Source: a virus. Taken from it: a stretch of DNA of 64,000 bases. This document shows, in pieces, positions 55,940 through 63,080 of the stretch. The stretch is taken from IMG/VR virus record IMGVR_UViG_3300009285_005282, positions 1 through 64,000 of that record; one strand, written 5' to 3'. The notes beneath the pieces are model-generated. The model saw nothing but the letters and a program-made list of their open reading frames with translations. It was not told the DNA's origin and ran no database searches. Every line of letters starts with the position of its first letter. Positions within the stretch are counted from its first letter, which is position 1. The position numbers and the translations under genes were made by a program.

Positions 55940-56332
55940 ATGAACGAACTTGGAGCGGTGTTTACAGCCTGGCCGATCATCCTGATTGGCGTAGCGGTCT
56001 ACCTGTGCATGTACCTGTTCCTGTGGTGCGGCGCGTGGCTGTGGGCGCGGGACAAGCTATGGCTCCGCAAGATGCTCAAGACGCTCAACGTCATCGCGCC
56101 GTGGCTGCCCTGGCTGTTTGGTGGTCTGTTGGGTGCGCTACCGTTCTGGCCGCGGCCGGAGCTGGTAATGCTGCTGCCAACCCAGTACCAGGGTTGGGGC
56201 ATGGTCCTGCTGGGAGTCTTCTCCGGTGCGCTGTATGAGCGCATCTGGAAGGGGTTTCGGCAGCATCTGGACGCGCAGGGCATTGACCTGGACATTGACC
56301 TGCCGCCGAGCCGCCAGGGTAGTCGAAGGTAG
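55940..56332 (+). CDS. Holin-like membrane protein (130 aa)
   Basis: A 130-residue protein with three candidate membrane segments (AWPIILIGVAVYLCMYLFLW, APWLPWLFGGLLGALPFW, GWGMVLLGVFSGALYERIW) and a short charged tail. ATG 55940 has AGGAGGAG before it. The size, segment count and position after the tailspike and before two other membrane proteins fit a holin. No endolysin gene is visible beside it, so this remains a pattern call. Confidence 0.65.
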   Translation: MNELGAVFTAWPIILIGVAVYLCMYLFLWCGAWLWARDKLWLRKMLKTLNVIAPWLPWLFGGLLGALPFWPRPELVMLLPTQYQGWGMVLLGVFSGALYERIWKGFRQHLDAQGIDLDIDLPPSRQGSRR

Positions 56333-56391
56333 CCGCCCGGTGGGGGAGTGAGCGCGGTGCGTGAGTAGCAGGCGCACCTAAGGAGGAAGTG

Positions 56392-56955
56392 ATGAGTGAA
56401 CTGGCCGAGAAGGTGCTGCTCGCGCGGCGCAGTGGTAACGGTGCTCCCGTGGAGCTTACACGGAGGCCGCCTTTCGACGACTATACCAACGACGATTGGG
56501 AGAGGCAGGAGTACGCGCGGCAGACCAGGGGTTTGGAGGCTCCTGCTGGAATGCGTCTTGGTACCTACGACGAATGGGAGGGTCCTGAAGGAGTCGGAAG
56601 TCAGTATTGGACCCCCCGCGGGACCGCCGTCAGTGTGCTACCGCTGGACCCGCACGAGCGGCGGGCGGAGTATCTGCGTGCCACACGCGGCCATCCGACG
56701 GCGCTTGGCGTCGCAATGGGTGTGGGTGGTGGGCTCGTGGGATCGGTCTTTGGCCCACGGGCGGCGGCGACTGGCGCGCTTATCGGGGCCGGAGTTGGGC
56801 TCGGCGGTGGCTACCTGGTGCGACATCGGGTAGGACGGGGTATCCACCAATGTGCGCTAGAGGAGCAAGCGCAACGCGAATCCACGCCATCGGTGAAGAC
56901 CGCGTGCTGGCGGGGGTTCACCACCGAGTTGCTACGGATGTCGAGGCCCGCGTGA
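56392..56955 (+). CDS. Glycine-zipper membrane protein (187 aa)
   Basis: A 187-residue protein. The first about 105 residues are soluble and charged (MSELAEKVLLARRSGNGAPV, WTPRGTAVSVLPLDPHERRA). Residues about 108-150 are a Gly-zipper membrane region (ALGVAMGVGGGLVGSVFGPR, TGALIGAGVGLGGGYLV), followed by a basic tail ending GFTTELLRMSRPA. ATG 56392 has AAGGAGG at five bases. Gly-zipper segments of this kind insert in membranes and occur in ejected virion proteins; a lysis role is the alternative. Confidence 0.65.
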   Translation: MSELAEKVLLARRSGNGAPVELTRRPPFDDYTNDDWERQEYARQTRGLEAPAGMRLGTYDEWEGPEGVGSQYWTPRGTAVSVLPLDPHERRAEYLRATRGHPTALGVAMGVGGGLVGSVFGPRAAATGALIGAGVGLGGGYLVRHRVGRGIHQCALEEQAQRESTPSVKTACWRGFTTELLRMSRPA

Positions 56956-57278
56956 CCTGGTGGGGGCGCTGGAAGTCGTGGTGGGCGGCCAACTGGAAGT
57001 GGGTGGTGTTCCCTGTCGGGGTAGCCTCAGCTATCATAGGGGTCGTAGCGGCCGTACTCCGGCCGAGACCGGTGTCGAGACCACCTGAGCCGGAGAGGGT
57101 CCGGTCGGTGTTGGAGCAGCTCCGCACCGCCGACGCCGAACGGCGCAGCAAGGTTGAGGAGCTGGAACGGGAGCACGCTGAACAGTTGCGAACCATGTCT
57201 GAGGAACAGCTGGTGCAGTTGGAGCAGCTCCAGGATAAGTCATTGGAAGAGGTTGTTGAGTGGTTCAACAACCTGTAG
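56952..57278 (+). CDS. Inner-spanin-like protein: TM plus coiled coil (108 aa)
   Basis: A 108-residue protein with a Trp-rich start and one membrane segment (WKWVVFPVGVASAIIGVVAA, residues about 16-38), then a Pro-rich hinge and a coiled coil (ERVRSVLEQLRTADAERRSK, EELEREHAEQLRTMSEEQLV). The layout is that of inner spanins (Rz-like). GTG 56952 overlaps the upstream TGA. An outer-spanin lipoprotein is not recognised nested in it. Confidence 0.6.
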   Translation: MTWWGRWKSWWAANWKWVVFPVGVASAIIGVVAAVLRPRPVSRPPEPERVRSVLEQLRTADAERRSKVEELEREHAEQLRTMSEEQLVQLEQLQDKSLEEVVEWFNNL

Positions 57279-57328
57279 CCCGCCGCCCAGTACGGGTGCG
57301 CGCTGGATCGAGATGAGAGGAGAGAACC

Positions 57329-59941
57329 ATGGGCGACACGTTTTTTGTCCCGTATGAGCGAGCGAAGATCGCTCACCTGATTCAGGGCGGCGGCAAGGGC
57401 GGCGAGATCCGTGACTTGCGTGAGGACCTGGAGCGCGCTTTCGGCCGGGTGGGCTCGGCGTTCGACGCGCTCAACGAGAAGGCGCCGGTGCGCCTTTGCA
57501 CAGCGGCGGCGCTCAACCTCTACACCGTGGCCGGGTCGGGTGACGGGAAAACCCTGACGCAGAGCGTCGCCGCGGTCGAGAACATCGACGGGGTGGCCCC
57601 GGTAGTTGGAAACCGTGTCCTTGTCAACAACGCCGGGACCGCGACCGCTGCCGACCGCGGCATCTACACTGTCACGACCGTAGGCACGGTGGCTGTCCGG
57701 CAGGTACTGACTCGGGCAACCGACGCCGACGATAATGCGGACGTGACCTCGGGCATGGGTGTACGGGTGCTGGCGGGATCGACGCTGGCGGGTCACCACT
57801 TCTACCTCTCGACCGCCAACCCCATCGTGGTGGACACCGACGGTCTCTCCTTCACCGAGGATGACCCGGGGTTTCACGCCTCGCGGCACATCTTCGGCGG
57901 CCTGGATGTGGTAGACGGCGACCGACTGGTCATCACCTGGACCCCCACTACCTTCACCAGGACGCTGGACATTGGCGGGCTCGCTGGCGACCTGACCGCG
58001 CTAACCGCGCATCTCAACGGCATCGACCTCTACGCGGCCGGGTTGACCTCCAGCATCGCGCTGATCAACGCCACTTTGGCCGCACGGGATCGCAAGGAGA
58101 GCGCCCGGCTCTGCACCGCGGCAGCGCTCGGCCTCTATACCGCCTCCGGTGGTCCGGGTCTCGGGCGTACGCTGACTCAGAACGGTGCGGGGGTGCAAGA
58201 GGACATCGACGGCACTGCGGTAGTGGTTGGGGATCGTATCCTCGTCAATGACACAGGTACCGCGACCGCTGCCGACCGCGGTATCTACACCGTGGACACG
58301 GTGGGCGCCCCCGGGGTGCCCCAGGTGCTGGTCAGGGCTACCGACGCCGACGACGATGTAGAGGTCACTTCGGGCATGTTCCTTCGGGTCACTGAAGGCG
58401 CGACCTTGGCGGATACGGTGTGGCACCTGACCACCAACGATCCTATCGTGGTGGACACCGACGGTCTTTCCTTCTCCAGTCTGCCCAACGCGCACGCTGC
58501 CACCCACACGGTCGGAAGCACCGACGTCGTGGATGGTGACGAGGTGGACATCACCTGGACCCCCACTACCTTCACCCGTACCGTAGACGTCGGGGGGCTG
58601 GCCTCGGGGCTAACCTCGCTGACCGCACATCTCAATGGCATCGACCTCTACGCCGGCAGTCTGGCCTCCAGCATTGCGCTGATCAACGCGACCCTGGCAG
58701 CGCGGGATCGTAAGGAGAGCGCGCGGCTTTGCACCGCGGCGGCGCTCAACGCCTACACCGCTTCTGGCGGCCCGGGGCTTGGGCACACCCTGACTCAGGA
58801 CGGTGCTGGGGCGCAGGAGGACATCGACGGCACCGCGGTGGTCGCCGGTGACCGTATTCTGGTCAATGACACGGGCACCGTGACCGCCACCGACCGTGGT
58901 ATCTACACCGTGACTGTAGCGGGCGCCTTCGGGATACCCCAGGTGTTGGTCCGGGCTACCGACGCCGATGACGACGTAGAGGTTACCGCAGGCATGTTCC
59001 TCCGGGTCACCGAGGGAGCGACCTTGGCGGACACGGTGTGGTGCCTGACTACCGACGACCCTATCGTGGTGGACACCACCCCCCTCTCCTTCTCCAACCT
59101 GCCCAACGCGCACGCGGGTACCCACACGGTTGGGAGCACTGACGTCGTGGACGGCGACGAGGTGGAGATCACCTGGACTCCGGCCAACTCTACCCCCACG
59201 GTGGACCTTGGTGGGTTGGCCTCAGGGGTGACCTCACTAACGGCGCACCTCAATGGAGTCGACCTGCAGCTCGGGTTGCAGGCAGCGGATATCCTGACCA
59301 ACGCTGCGGGTATCGCCGCGCTCAACGCGCACTCCGCCTTCCCGGAGATTTGGGGTGTCCGGCCAGACGTGGCTCCCACCTTGGCGGTGGACGGCAGCGC
59401 GAACTTCAGGCTGATCGGCGCTGCGTTCCTGCAGGGGCAGAGCTTCTCCCATTTGGCTATCGGTGGCCTCGACATCATCGCCGAGGAACCGGGGGTAGGC
59501 GGGGACAGTATCTCGGTCGAGGTGGTGGACACCGGAATAGGTGGTCTGGCGATCACCTACGTAGGCGGAACTTTGTCCATCGACCAGGGCGGCTCCGGTT
59601 CCAATGAGGACGCGGTTGCCGTCGCAATCAACGTCGGCGCAGCGCTGTGGACGGGGGTGTTGCGCGCCAACAGTCTCGGTGGCGGCGCAGTCCCGGTCAC
59701 GGCGCTCACCCCCCTGGCTGGTGGTCTGGGTACGGGGCTGTCCGTTTACTGCGGTGGCGTGCTTGGGGCTCCGACCGGAGAGGCCGGCGGTCTGGCGCTC
59801 TCTACCGCCTCCTACACCGATACGCTGCTGCTGGTCAACCCAGCGAGCATGGCTGGAGACCTGGCTGCCAACGACACCGCAACGATCCGGGTGGTCAGCA
59901 ACGACATGACCTCCCTTCCCGTCACCGTGCTGCTGGCGTAG
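57329..59941 (+). CDS. Tail-fibre protein with three tandem repeats of about 206 residues (870 aa)
   Basis: An 870-residue protein. After a short helical head (DLREDLERAFGRVGSAFDAL) it holds three copies of one domain, each beginning VRLCTAAALNLYT or ARLCTAAAL, with a (D/E)DIDGTAVVVGDRILVND core and ending PIVVDTDGLSF plus TVDVGGLASGLTSLTAHLNG. The second and third copies start 618 bases apart (58091 and 58709) and are very similar at DNA level. The RVLV(K/N)N..TA..RGIYTV pattern is common in phage fibres. The C-terminal about 200 residues are a different beta domain (ISVEVVDTGIGGLAITYVGG). Probably a trimeric fibre with variable length. Confidence 0.7.
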   Translation: MGDTFFVPYERAKIAHLIQGGGKGGEIRDLREDLERAFGRVGSAFDALNEKAPVRLCTAAALNLYTVAGSGDGKTLTQSVAAVENIDGVAPVVGNRVLVNNAGTATAADRGIYTVTTVGTVAVRQVLTRATDADDNADVTSGMGVRVLAGSTLAGHHFYLSTANPIVVDTDGLSFTEDDPGFHASRHIFGGLDVVDGDRLVITWTPTTFTRTLDIGGLAGDLTALTAHLNGIDLYAAGLTSSIALINATLAARDRKESARLCTAAALGLYTASGGPGLGRTLTQNGAGVQEDIDGTAVVVGDRILVNDTGTATAADRGIYTVDTVGAPGVPQVLVRATDADDDVEVTSGMFLRVTEGATLADTVWHLTTNDPIVVDTDGLSFSSLPNAHAATHTVGSTDVVDGDEVDITWTPTTFTRTVDVGGLASGLTSLTAHLNGIDLYAGSLASSIALINATLAARDRKESARLCTAAALNAYTASGGPGLGHTLTQDGAGAQEDIDGTAVVAGDRILVNDTGTVTATDRGIYTVTVAGAFGIPQVLVRATDADDDVEVTAGMFLRVTEGATLADTVWCLTTDDPIVVDTTPLSFSNLPNAHAGTHTVGSTDVVDGDEVEITWTPANSTPTVDLGGLASGVTSLTAHLNGVDLQLGLQAADILTNAAGIAALNAHSAFPEIWGVRPDVAPTLAVDGSANFRLIGAAFLQGQSFSHLAIGGLDIIAEEPGVGGDSISVEVVDTGIGGLAITYVGGTLSIDQGGSGSNEDAVAVAINVGAALWTGVLRANSLGGGAVPVTALTPLAGGLGTGLSVYCGGVLGAPTGEAGGLALSTASYTDTLLLVNPASMAGDLAANDTATIRVVSNDMTSLPVTVLLA

Positions 59942-60463
59942 ATGATGCGCGTCCTCCTTGCCGTACTGGCGCTGCTCTACCCCGGCCATGTTTGGGCGGA
60001 GTCCTGCACACCGCAGGACTACACCTCCACCACTGCACCGAATTTCGAGTGCCCCAGCCCCGAGGAGGAGGCGCTCACCCCTAACCTCTCCCCACCTCCA
60101 GCCATCCCTGTTCACACCGGTGAATGCTCCCCTGCTCCGTGGGACGGGGCGCTGGTCCACCGGGACCGTTTGGTGCTGTTGGGGCTGAAGCTCCAAGCTG
60201 TGCGTCGACTACGCTGGTCGGATACTCTGCGGTTCCGTGCGTTGTACACGGTCGAGCTCAACCACGCTCGCAGGGAGGAGGAGCTGGTCACCCGAGCGCT
60301 GGAGGAACAGGTGGTGACGTACCGTGAGCGCGCCTTGCAGGCGGAACAGCGTACAGGGAACGCGACGGCGTGGTACCGCTCCTGGTGGTTTGGCTTTGTG
60401 CTGGGTGTGGTCTCCGCTGGTGGGTTGGTGGCACTCGCCGCCTACGTCGTCACTGCGCTCTGA
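59942..60463 (+). CDS. Secreted/anchored phage protein, signal peptide and C-terminal TM (173 aa)
   Basis: A 173-residue protein. The first about 20 residues are a signal peptide (MRVLLAVLALLYPGHVWAES), followed by a Cys-containing Pro-rich region (CPSPEEEALTPNLSPPPAIP) and GECSPAPWDGALVHRDRLVL. A coiled coil comes next (LYTVELNHARREEELVTRAL, EEQVVTYRERALQAEQRTG), then a final membrane segment (WWFGFVLGVVSAGGLVALAA). This signal-coil-TM layout is shared by spanin-like phage proteins (unimolecular spanin type). ATG 59942 or 59945; no clear ribosome site. Confidence 0.7.
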   Translation: MMRVLLAVLALLYPGHVWAESCTPQDYTSTTAPNFECPSPEEEALTPNLSPPPAIPVHTGECSPAPWDGALVHRDRLVLLGLKLQAVRRLRWSDTLRFRALYTVELNHARREEELVTRALEEQVVTYRERALQAEQRTGNATAWYRSWWFGFVLGVVSAGGLVALAAYVVTAL

Positions 60464-60512
60464 CTAAGCGCCCCAACCGGCGCTCAACGTCGGGCTCATC
60501 CTCAACTAAAAA

Positions 60513-60545
60513 GGTGCTGCCAGGGGGATTACCCCCGGCAGCACC
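60513..60545 (-). terminator. Strong hairpin terminator with TTTTT tail
   Basis: GGTGCTGCC-a-GGGGG-atta-CCCCC-GGCAGCACC is a 14-bp stem with one bulge; on the minus strand it is followed by TTTTTAGTTGAGG. It ends the right-hand minus-strand operon. A smaller hairpin, GCGCC/GGCGC (about 60468-60482), lies nearby and may help stop plus-strand reading. Confidence 0.8.
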
Positions 60546-60645
60546 GTAGCACGTCCGGCAAAGCTCTACCACCCGGCAGGGGAGTTCCAGGCACCGCCGC
60601 GGCAGGAGCGGCGGGGGCATTAGTCCCCCGCAAGCTGCTGGACAC
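60529..60645 (-). CDS. Possible 38-aa ORF in the terminator region
   Basis: GTG start seven bases after GGAGG, itself directly after a TATAAG box (60657-60662). It encodes 38 residues rich in Ala/Pro/Arg with a CC pair near the end, and its TAA lies in the loop of the terminator hairpin. The box is so close to the ribosome site that a -10 function would remove the site from the message, so translation is uncertain. Confidence 0.35.
   Translation of the reverse strand: MSSSLRGTNAPAAPAAAVPGTPLPGGRALPDVLRCCRG
60611..60631. other. Perfect GC-rich hairpin
   Basis: GCGGGGG-cattagt-CCCCCGC, a 7-bp stem, in the spacer between the plus-strand late block and the minus-strand recombination operon. Confidence 0.7.
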
Positions 60646-60656
60646 GCTCTGTCCTC

Positions 60657-60662
60657 CTTATA
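60657..60662 (-). promoter_or_regulatory. TATAAG box nested in a stop codon
   Basis: Minus-strand TTGGTATAAGGAGG. The TAA (60658-60660) is the stop of the 62-residue gene. A GGAGG ribosome site follows at once and a GTG ORF starts at 60645. Confidence 0.45.
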
Positions 60663-60846
60663 CCAATTCCGGGGTCTCCCACGTCCCCATTTCGCTGTCC
60701 TCGACGTCGTCCCAGTTGCTGTCGTCGTTGGACTCCACCGTGTCTAGGAACTGAAGAAATGCTTCGGAGCACTCCTCCGCGGTCTCGCCAGAGAGGCGCT
60801 TGTACCGATGCACGCTCCGGCTCTGAACGAACATCACGGACACCAT
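60658..60846 (-). CDS. Small acidic protein (62 aa)
   Basis: A 62-residue protein (MVSVMFVQSRSVHRYKRLSG, ETAEECSEAFLQFLDTVES) with a very acidic end (NDDSNWDDVEDSEMGTWETP). ATG 60846 has GAGG five bases ahead, overlapping the stop of the 51-residue gene. It is the last recognised gene of the minus-strand operon. Function unknown. Confidence 0.65.
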   Translation of the reverse strand: MVSVMFVQSRSVHRYKRLSGETAEECSEAFLQFLDTVESNDDSNWDDVEDSEMGTWETPELV

Positions 60847-60853
60847 GTTGTCC

Positions 60854-61009
60854 TCAGAAGCGCGCAACCTCTTTACTGCTGAGTTGCAGCACGTACAGGT
60901 TGTGCTCAGGGTTGACGCTTACCGGAAGTCCAGCTGACCGGCAGTGCTGAACGAGCTCCGCGTTCGTAGCGGGAAGCTCGATGGTGAGGTACTGCCCGCT
61001 GTCCCGCAA
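60854..61009 (-). CDS. Small protein, TTG start (51 aa)
   Basis: A 51-residue ORF (RDSGQYLTIELPATNAELVQ, HCRSAGLPVSVNPEHNLYVL, QLSSKEVARF) between two operon genes. It has strand-helix-strand logic and balanced composition, unlike other frames here. It starts with TTG 15 bases after the previous stop; no clear ribosome site is present, so coupling to the upstream gene is likely. Function unknown. Confidence 0.5.
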   Translation of the reverse strand: MRDSGQYLTIELPATNAELVQHCRSAGLPVSVNPEHNLYVLQLSSKEVARF

Positions 61010-61024
61010 CGGAGCCGGTGTTGC

Positions 61025-61720
61025 TCACTTTGGGCTATCGGCAAGCCCGACCTTCCGCAGGATGGCGGCGAACCCCGCCAGTGGCTTGTCGAGCCCGCGT
61101 GCAAACGCCAACGCCCCCGCGTTGACCGCCAGGTCGACCAGCGACTGGAGTTGGTCGTTTACGGTGAGCAGCACGTTACCCTGGGCGACCTGCGTTTGTT
61201 CTAGGCGGTCCAGCCGCTGGTTGATGTCCTCCAGCAATTTGGTCACAAGGACCAATCCGCCGGGGTCGGGGGTTGGGTCCGGGGTGAGCGGCGTGTGCCG
61301 GGGTTCATCGGCGGGTAGAATATGGTCGAGCCCCAACCTCCGAAGCGCCTCCTCTGGGTCCTCTTCTGCGCTCTCCTCTAGGTCCTCTTCTGGGTCCACG
61401 GTCCCGGGAAGTTCCTTCTGCACGGGGGTCTGCGTCTGCGTCTTACGAGCAGCGCGTTTCTTGGCAGGCGCAGGGGTTGTCGCTGCGGGAGCCGGCGTTG
61501 GCGGTGCGTCCGGGGGGTTCTGTACGGGGGTAGTAGCCGGTGCTGACGCGTGGTCTTCGTCCCACTTCGACAGCAGTAGGGCGATGAGCTGGTCCTTGCC
61601 CCCGTCACGCAGGGCCTGTTGCCACACCTCCGTGGGTAGCTGCGCCTTGGCGGCGCGCCATCGTAGAGCGCGCTCGCTGGTCTCCACGAGCTCCTCTCTG
61701 TACGCTGTTCTCTCATCCAT
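61025..61720 (-). CDS. Protein with Pro/Ala linker and helical C-terminus (231 aa)
   Basis: A 231-residue protein. Residues 1-55 are helical (RALRWRAAKAQLPTEVWQQA, DQLIALLLSKWDED). Residues about 60-150 are a low-complexity Pro/Ala/Thr then Glu/Asp linker (PPDAPPTPAPAATTPAPAKK, DPEEDLEESAEEDPEEALRR). The C-terminal about 75 residues are helical with heptads (LVTKLLEDINQRLDRLEQTQ, VAQGNVLLTVNDQLQSLVDL). The start overlaps the upstream gene's end. It could be an oligomeric adaptor or single-strand-binding-like partner; no motif supports a specific call. Confidence 0.65.
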   Translation of the reverse strand: MDERTAYREELVETSERALRWRAAKAQLPTEVWQQALRDGGKDQLIALLLSKWDEDHASAPATTPVQNPPDAPPTPAPAATTPAPAKKRAARKTQTQTPVQKELPGTVDPEEDLEESAEEDPEEALRRLGLDHILPADEPRHTPLTPDPTPDPGGLVLVTKLLEDINQRLDRLEQTQVAQGNVLLTVNDQLQSLVDLAVNAGALAFARGLDKPLAGFAAILRKVGLADSPK

Positions 61721-62114
61721 GCTCTCTCTCCTGTTCTATACGGCGTCGATTCAGCTCATAAATTATGAGCACCTCGACGTCGTGTTTTGCGAAATACTGC
61801 GGGTTACCCGCGTCGATCATCTGGTCACGTAGCTTCTTTTGGAACTTTGTCACGAAGTCGTACAGGCGGTTGCGTAACTCGTCGATAGGGTTATGGACCT
61901 GAACAGACTCCCCCTGTAACCGGCGCAGCAGTAGCTCCTGTAGGGTAGCGGTGTCCTGGCCTCTCCAAGCGCGAACGTCCAGCAGGCGCAATAGCTCTAC
62001 CAATTCGGAGTCGTTTAGCCACGGGATAGCCTCAATGTCAAAACGCACTCTTCCTCGCCGGATGAGCCGTTCGTGGTTTAGCTTTGGCCAGGCCCATTTA
62101 GTGTGCCGTCCCAT
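61713..62114 (-). CDS. Helical protein next to RusA (133 aa)
   Basis: A 133-residue protein (MGRHTKWAWPKLNHERLIRR, FDIEAIPWLNDSELVELLRL, DTATLQELLLRRLQG, IDELRNRLYDFVTKFQKKLR). It is mostly helical with a basic end (LNRRRIEQEREHG). ATG 62114 overlaps the end of the RusA gene. A DNA- or protein-binding role is possible from the charge; not recognised. Confidence 0.65.
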   Translation of the reverse strand: MGRHTKWAWPKLNHERLIRRGRVRFDIEAIPWLNDSELVELLRLLDVRAWRGQDTATLQELLLRRLQGESVQVHNPIDELRNRLYDFVTKFQKKLRDQMIDAGNPQYFAKHDVEVLIIYELNRRRIEQEREHG

Positions 62115-62116
62115 CG

Positions 62117-62524
62117 TCAGCACCACTGGGGCAGGGGTTCGATGTCGAACTCTACCCGGGGGTGCGCGGCGTCCATGTACTTCAAGAGCTGAAGGTTCAT
62201 GATGCAGCTGTCGTCGATCCCCAACGCGTCCATGACCGCGTCTATGAGTAGCTTTTGGCGGTTTGCCACGTCTAGCTTGAGAAAACGGCGGCCCGCCCCG
62301 CTCCGTTTCCAGTTCAGCTGTTCCATACGGTCAAAGTAGATCATGATGATGACCCGATACGGAACATCCTGACAAAACGGGATTGAAGAACGTATGGCCT
62401 GTTCCGCGACCGCCGCACGGACAAGGTTGACGTACCGTTCCGCCTCACTGGTTTTGACCCGGCGGCGCTTCACGGTGAAGTAGACGTGGTTGTCCGACGG
62501 GGGTAGAGGCAGAGTGACTCGCAT
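62117..62524 (-). CDS. rusA: RusA-family Holliday-junction resolvase
   Basis: A 135-residue protein with the RusA pattern: LPLPPSDNHVYFTVKRRRVK at the start, VIIMIYFDRME, and the core RRFLKLDVANRQKLLIDAVM followed by DALGIDDSCI. Asp85, Asp95 and Asp104/105 are the expected metal ligands, with Lys83 or Lys91 nearby. RusA enzymes cut four-way DNA junctions as dimers, here probably to resolve replication or recombination intermediates before packaging. ATG 62524 has GAGG seven bases ahead. It sits in an operon with a RecB/Cas4-like nuclease. Confidence 0.9.
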   Translation of the reverse strand: MRVTLPLPPSDNHVYFTVKRRRVKTSEAERYVNLVRAAVAEQAIRSSIPFCQDVPYRVIIMIYFDRMEQLNWKRSGAGRRFLKLDVANRQKLLIDAVMDALGIDDSCIMNLQLLKYMDAAHPRVEFDIEPLPQWC

Positions 62525-62525
62525 G

Positions 62526-63080
62526 CTATATCCTCACTGGACGTCGGCGGTTGCCAACGTTGTGCTCACGTAGGGAATCAGTGAGCTCTGCCTCCCGCAG
62601 CCCAACATAGCGCGAAGCTGGTTTTCTGAGTGCCTCAAGCCCGTCCCAGTGCGCCTGGAGCTTCGTAACCACGAGTTCGCACTCCAGGAGCTGCGCGGAT
62701 AGCTCTATAACCCGCGGGTCAATGTTTACCTTGTCCTCCTTTTGGTTAGCGGCGCAAGTAAGCCGCTCCTTGATGCTCGACCGTAGTACCTTCATCCGGT
62801 ACATCAGTCCGGACTGTTGCATTTTAGCGTCGGCCAGCACGCCACCAACGTAGGCCATCCACGCTCCAGCAGCCCCCTGTACGTCCATCAGCGCGTCGTT
62901 GGGCATACTGCTCAGACTCTGGGTGAGTATCGGGCTGGCGAGTGTTGGGGCGGTCATGTCTGGGATTCCTAACCGTCTAAGCGCTGTCTGCGCCGCCACT
63001 TCGGCCTGGGTGAACCGGTCGTCCACGTCGTCCCATTCGGTGAGCAACAGGTTGAAGTTGGGCACTGTTGCACGGGTCAC
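62526..63080 (-). CDS. Helical protein, possible recombination mediator (184 aa)
   Basis: A 184-residue, nearly all-helical protein (FNLLLTEWDDVDDRFTQAEV, MDVQGAAGAWMAYVGGVLAD, AKMQQSGLMYRMKVLRSSIK, VIELSAQLLECELVVTKLQA, WDGLEALRKPASRYVGLREA). The order, with a helical N-terminus, 'AWMAYVGGVL', a charged central helix and a C-terminal 'SRY..LRE.E', recalls small phage recombination-mediator proteins that sit beside RecA-like or nuclease genes, but I see no decisive motif. GTG 63080 overlaps the nuclease TGA (GTGA) with AAAGGAGG ahead. Confidence 0.6.
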   Translation of the reverse strand: MTRATVPNFNLLLTEWDDVDDRFTQAEVAAQTALRRLGIPDMTAPTLASPILTQSLSSMPNDALMDVQGAAGAWMAYVGGVLADAKMQQSGLMYRMKVLRSSIKERLTCAANQKEDKVNIDPRVIELSAQLLECELVVTKLQAHWDGLEALRKPASRYVGLREAELTDSLREHNVGNRRRPVRI

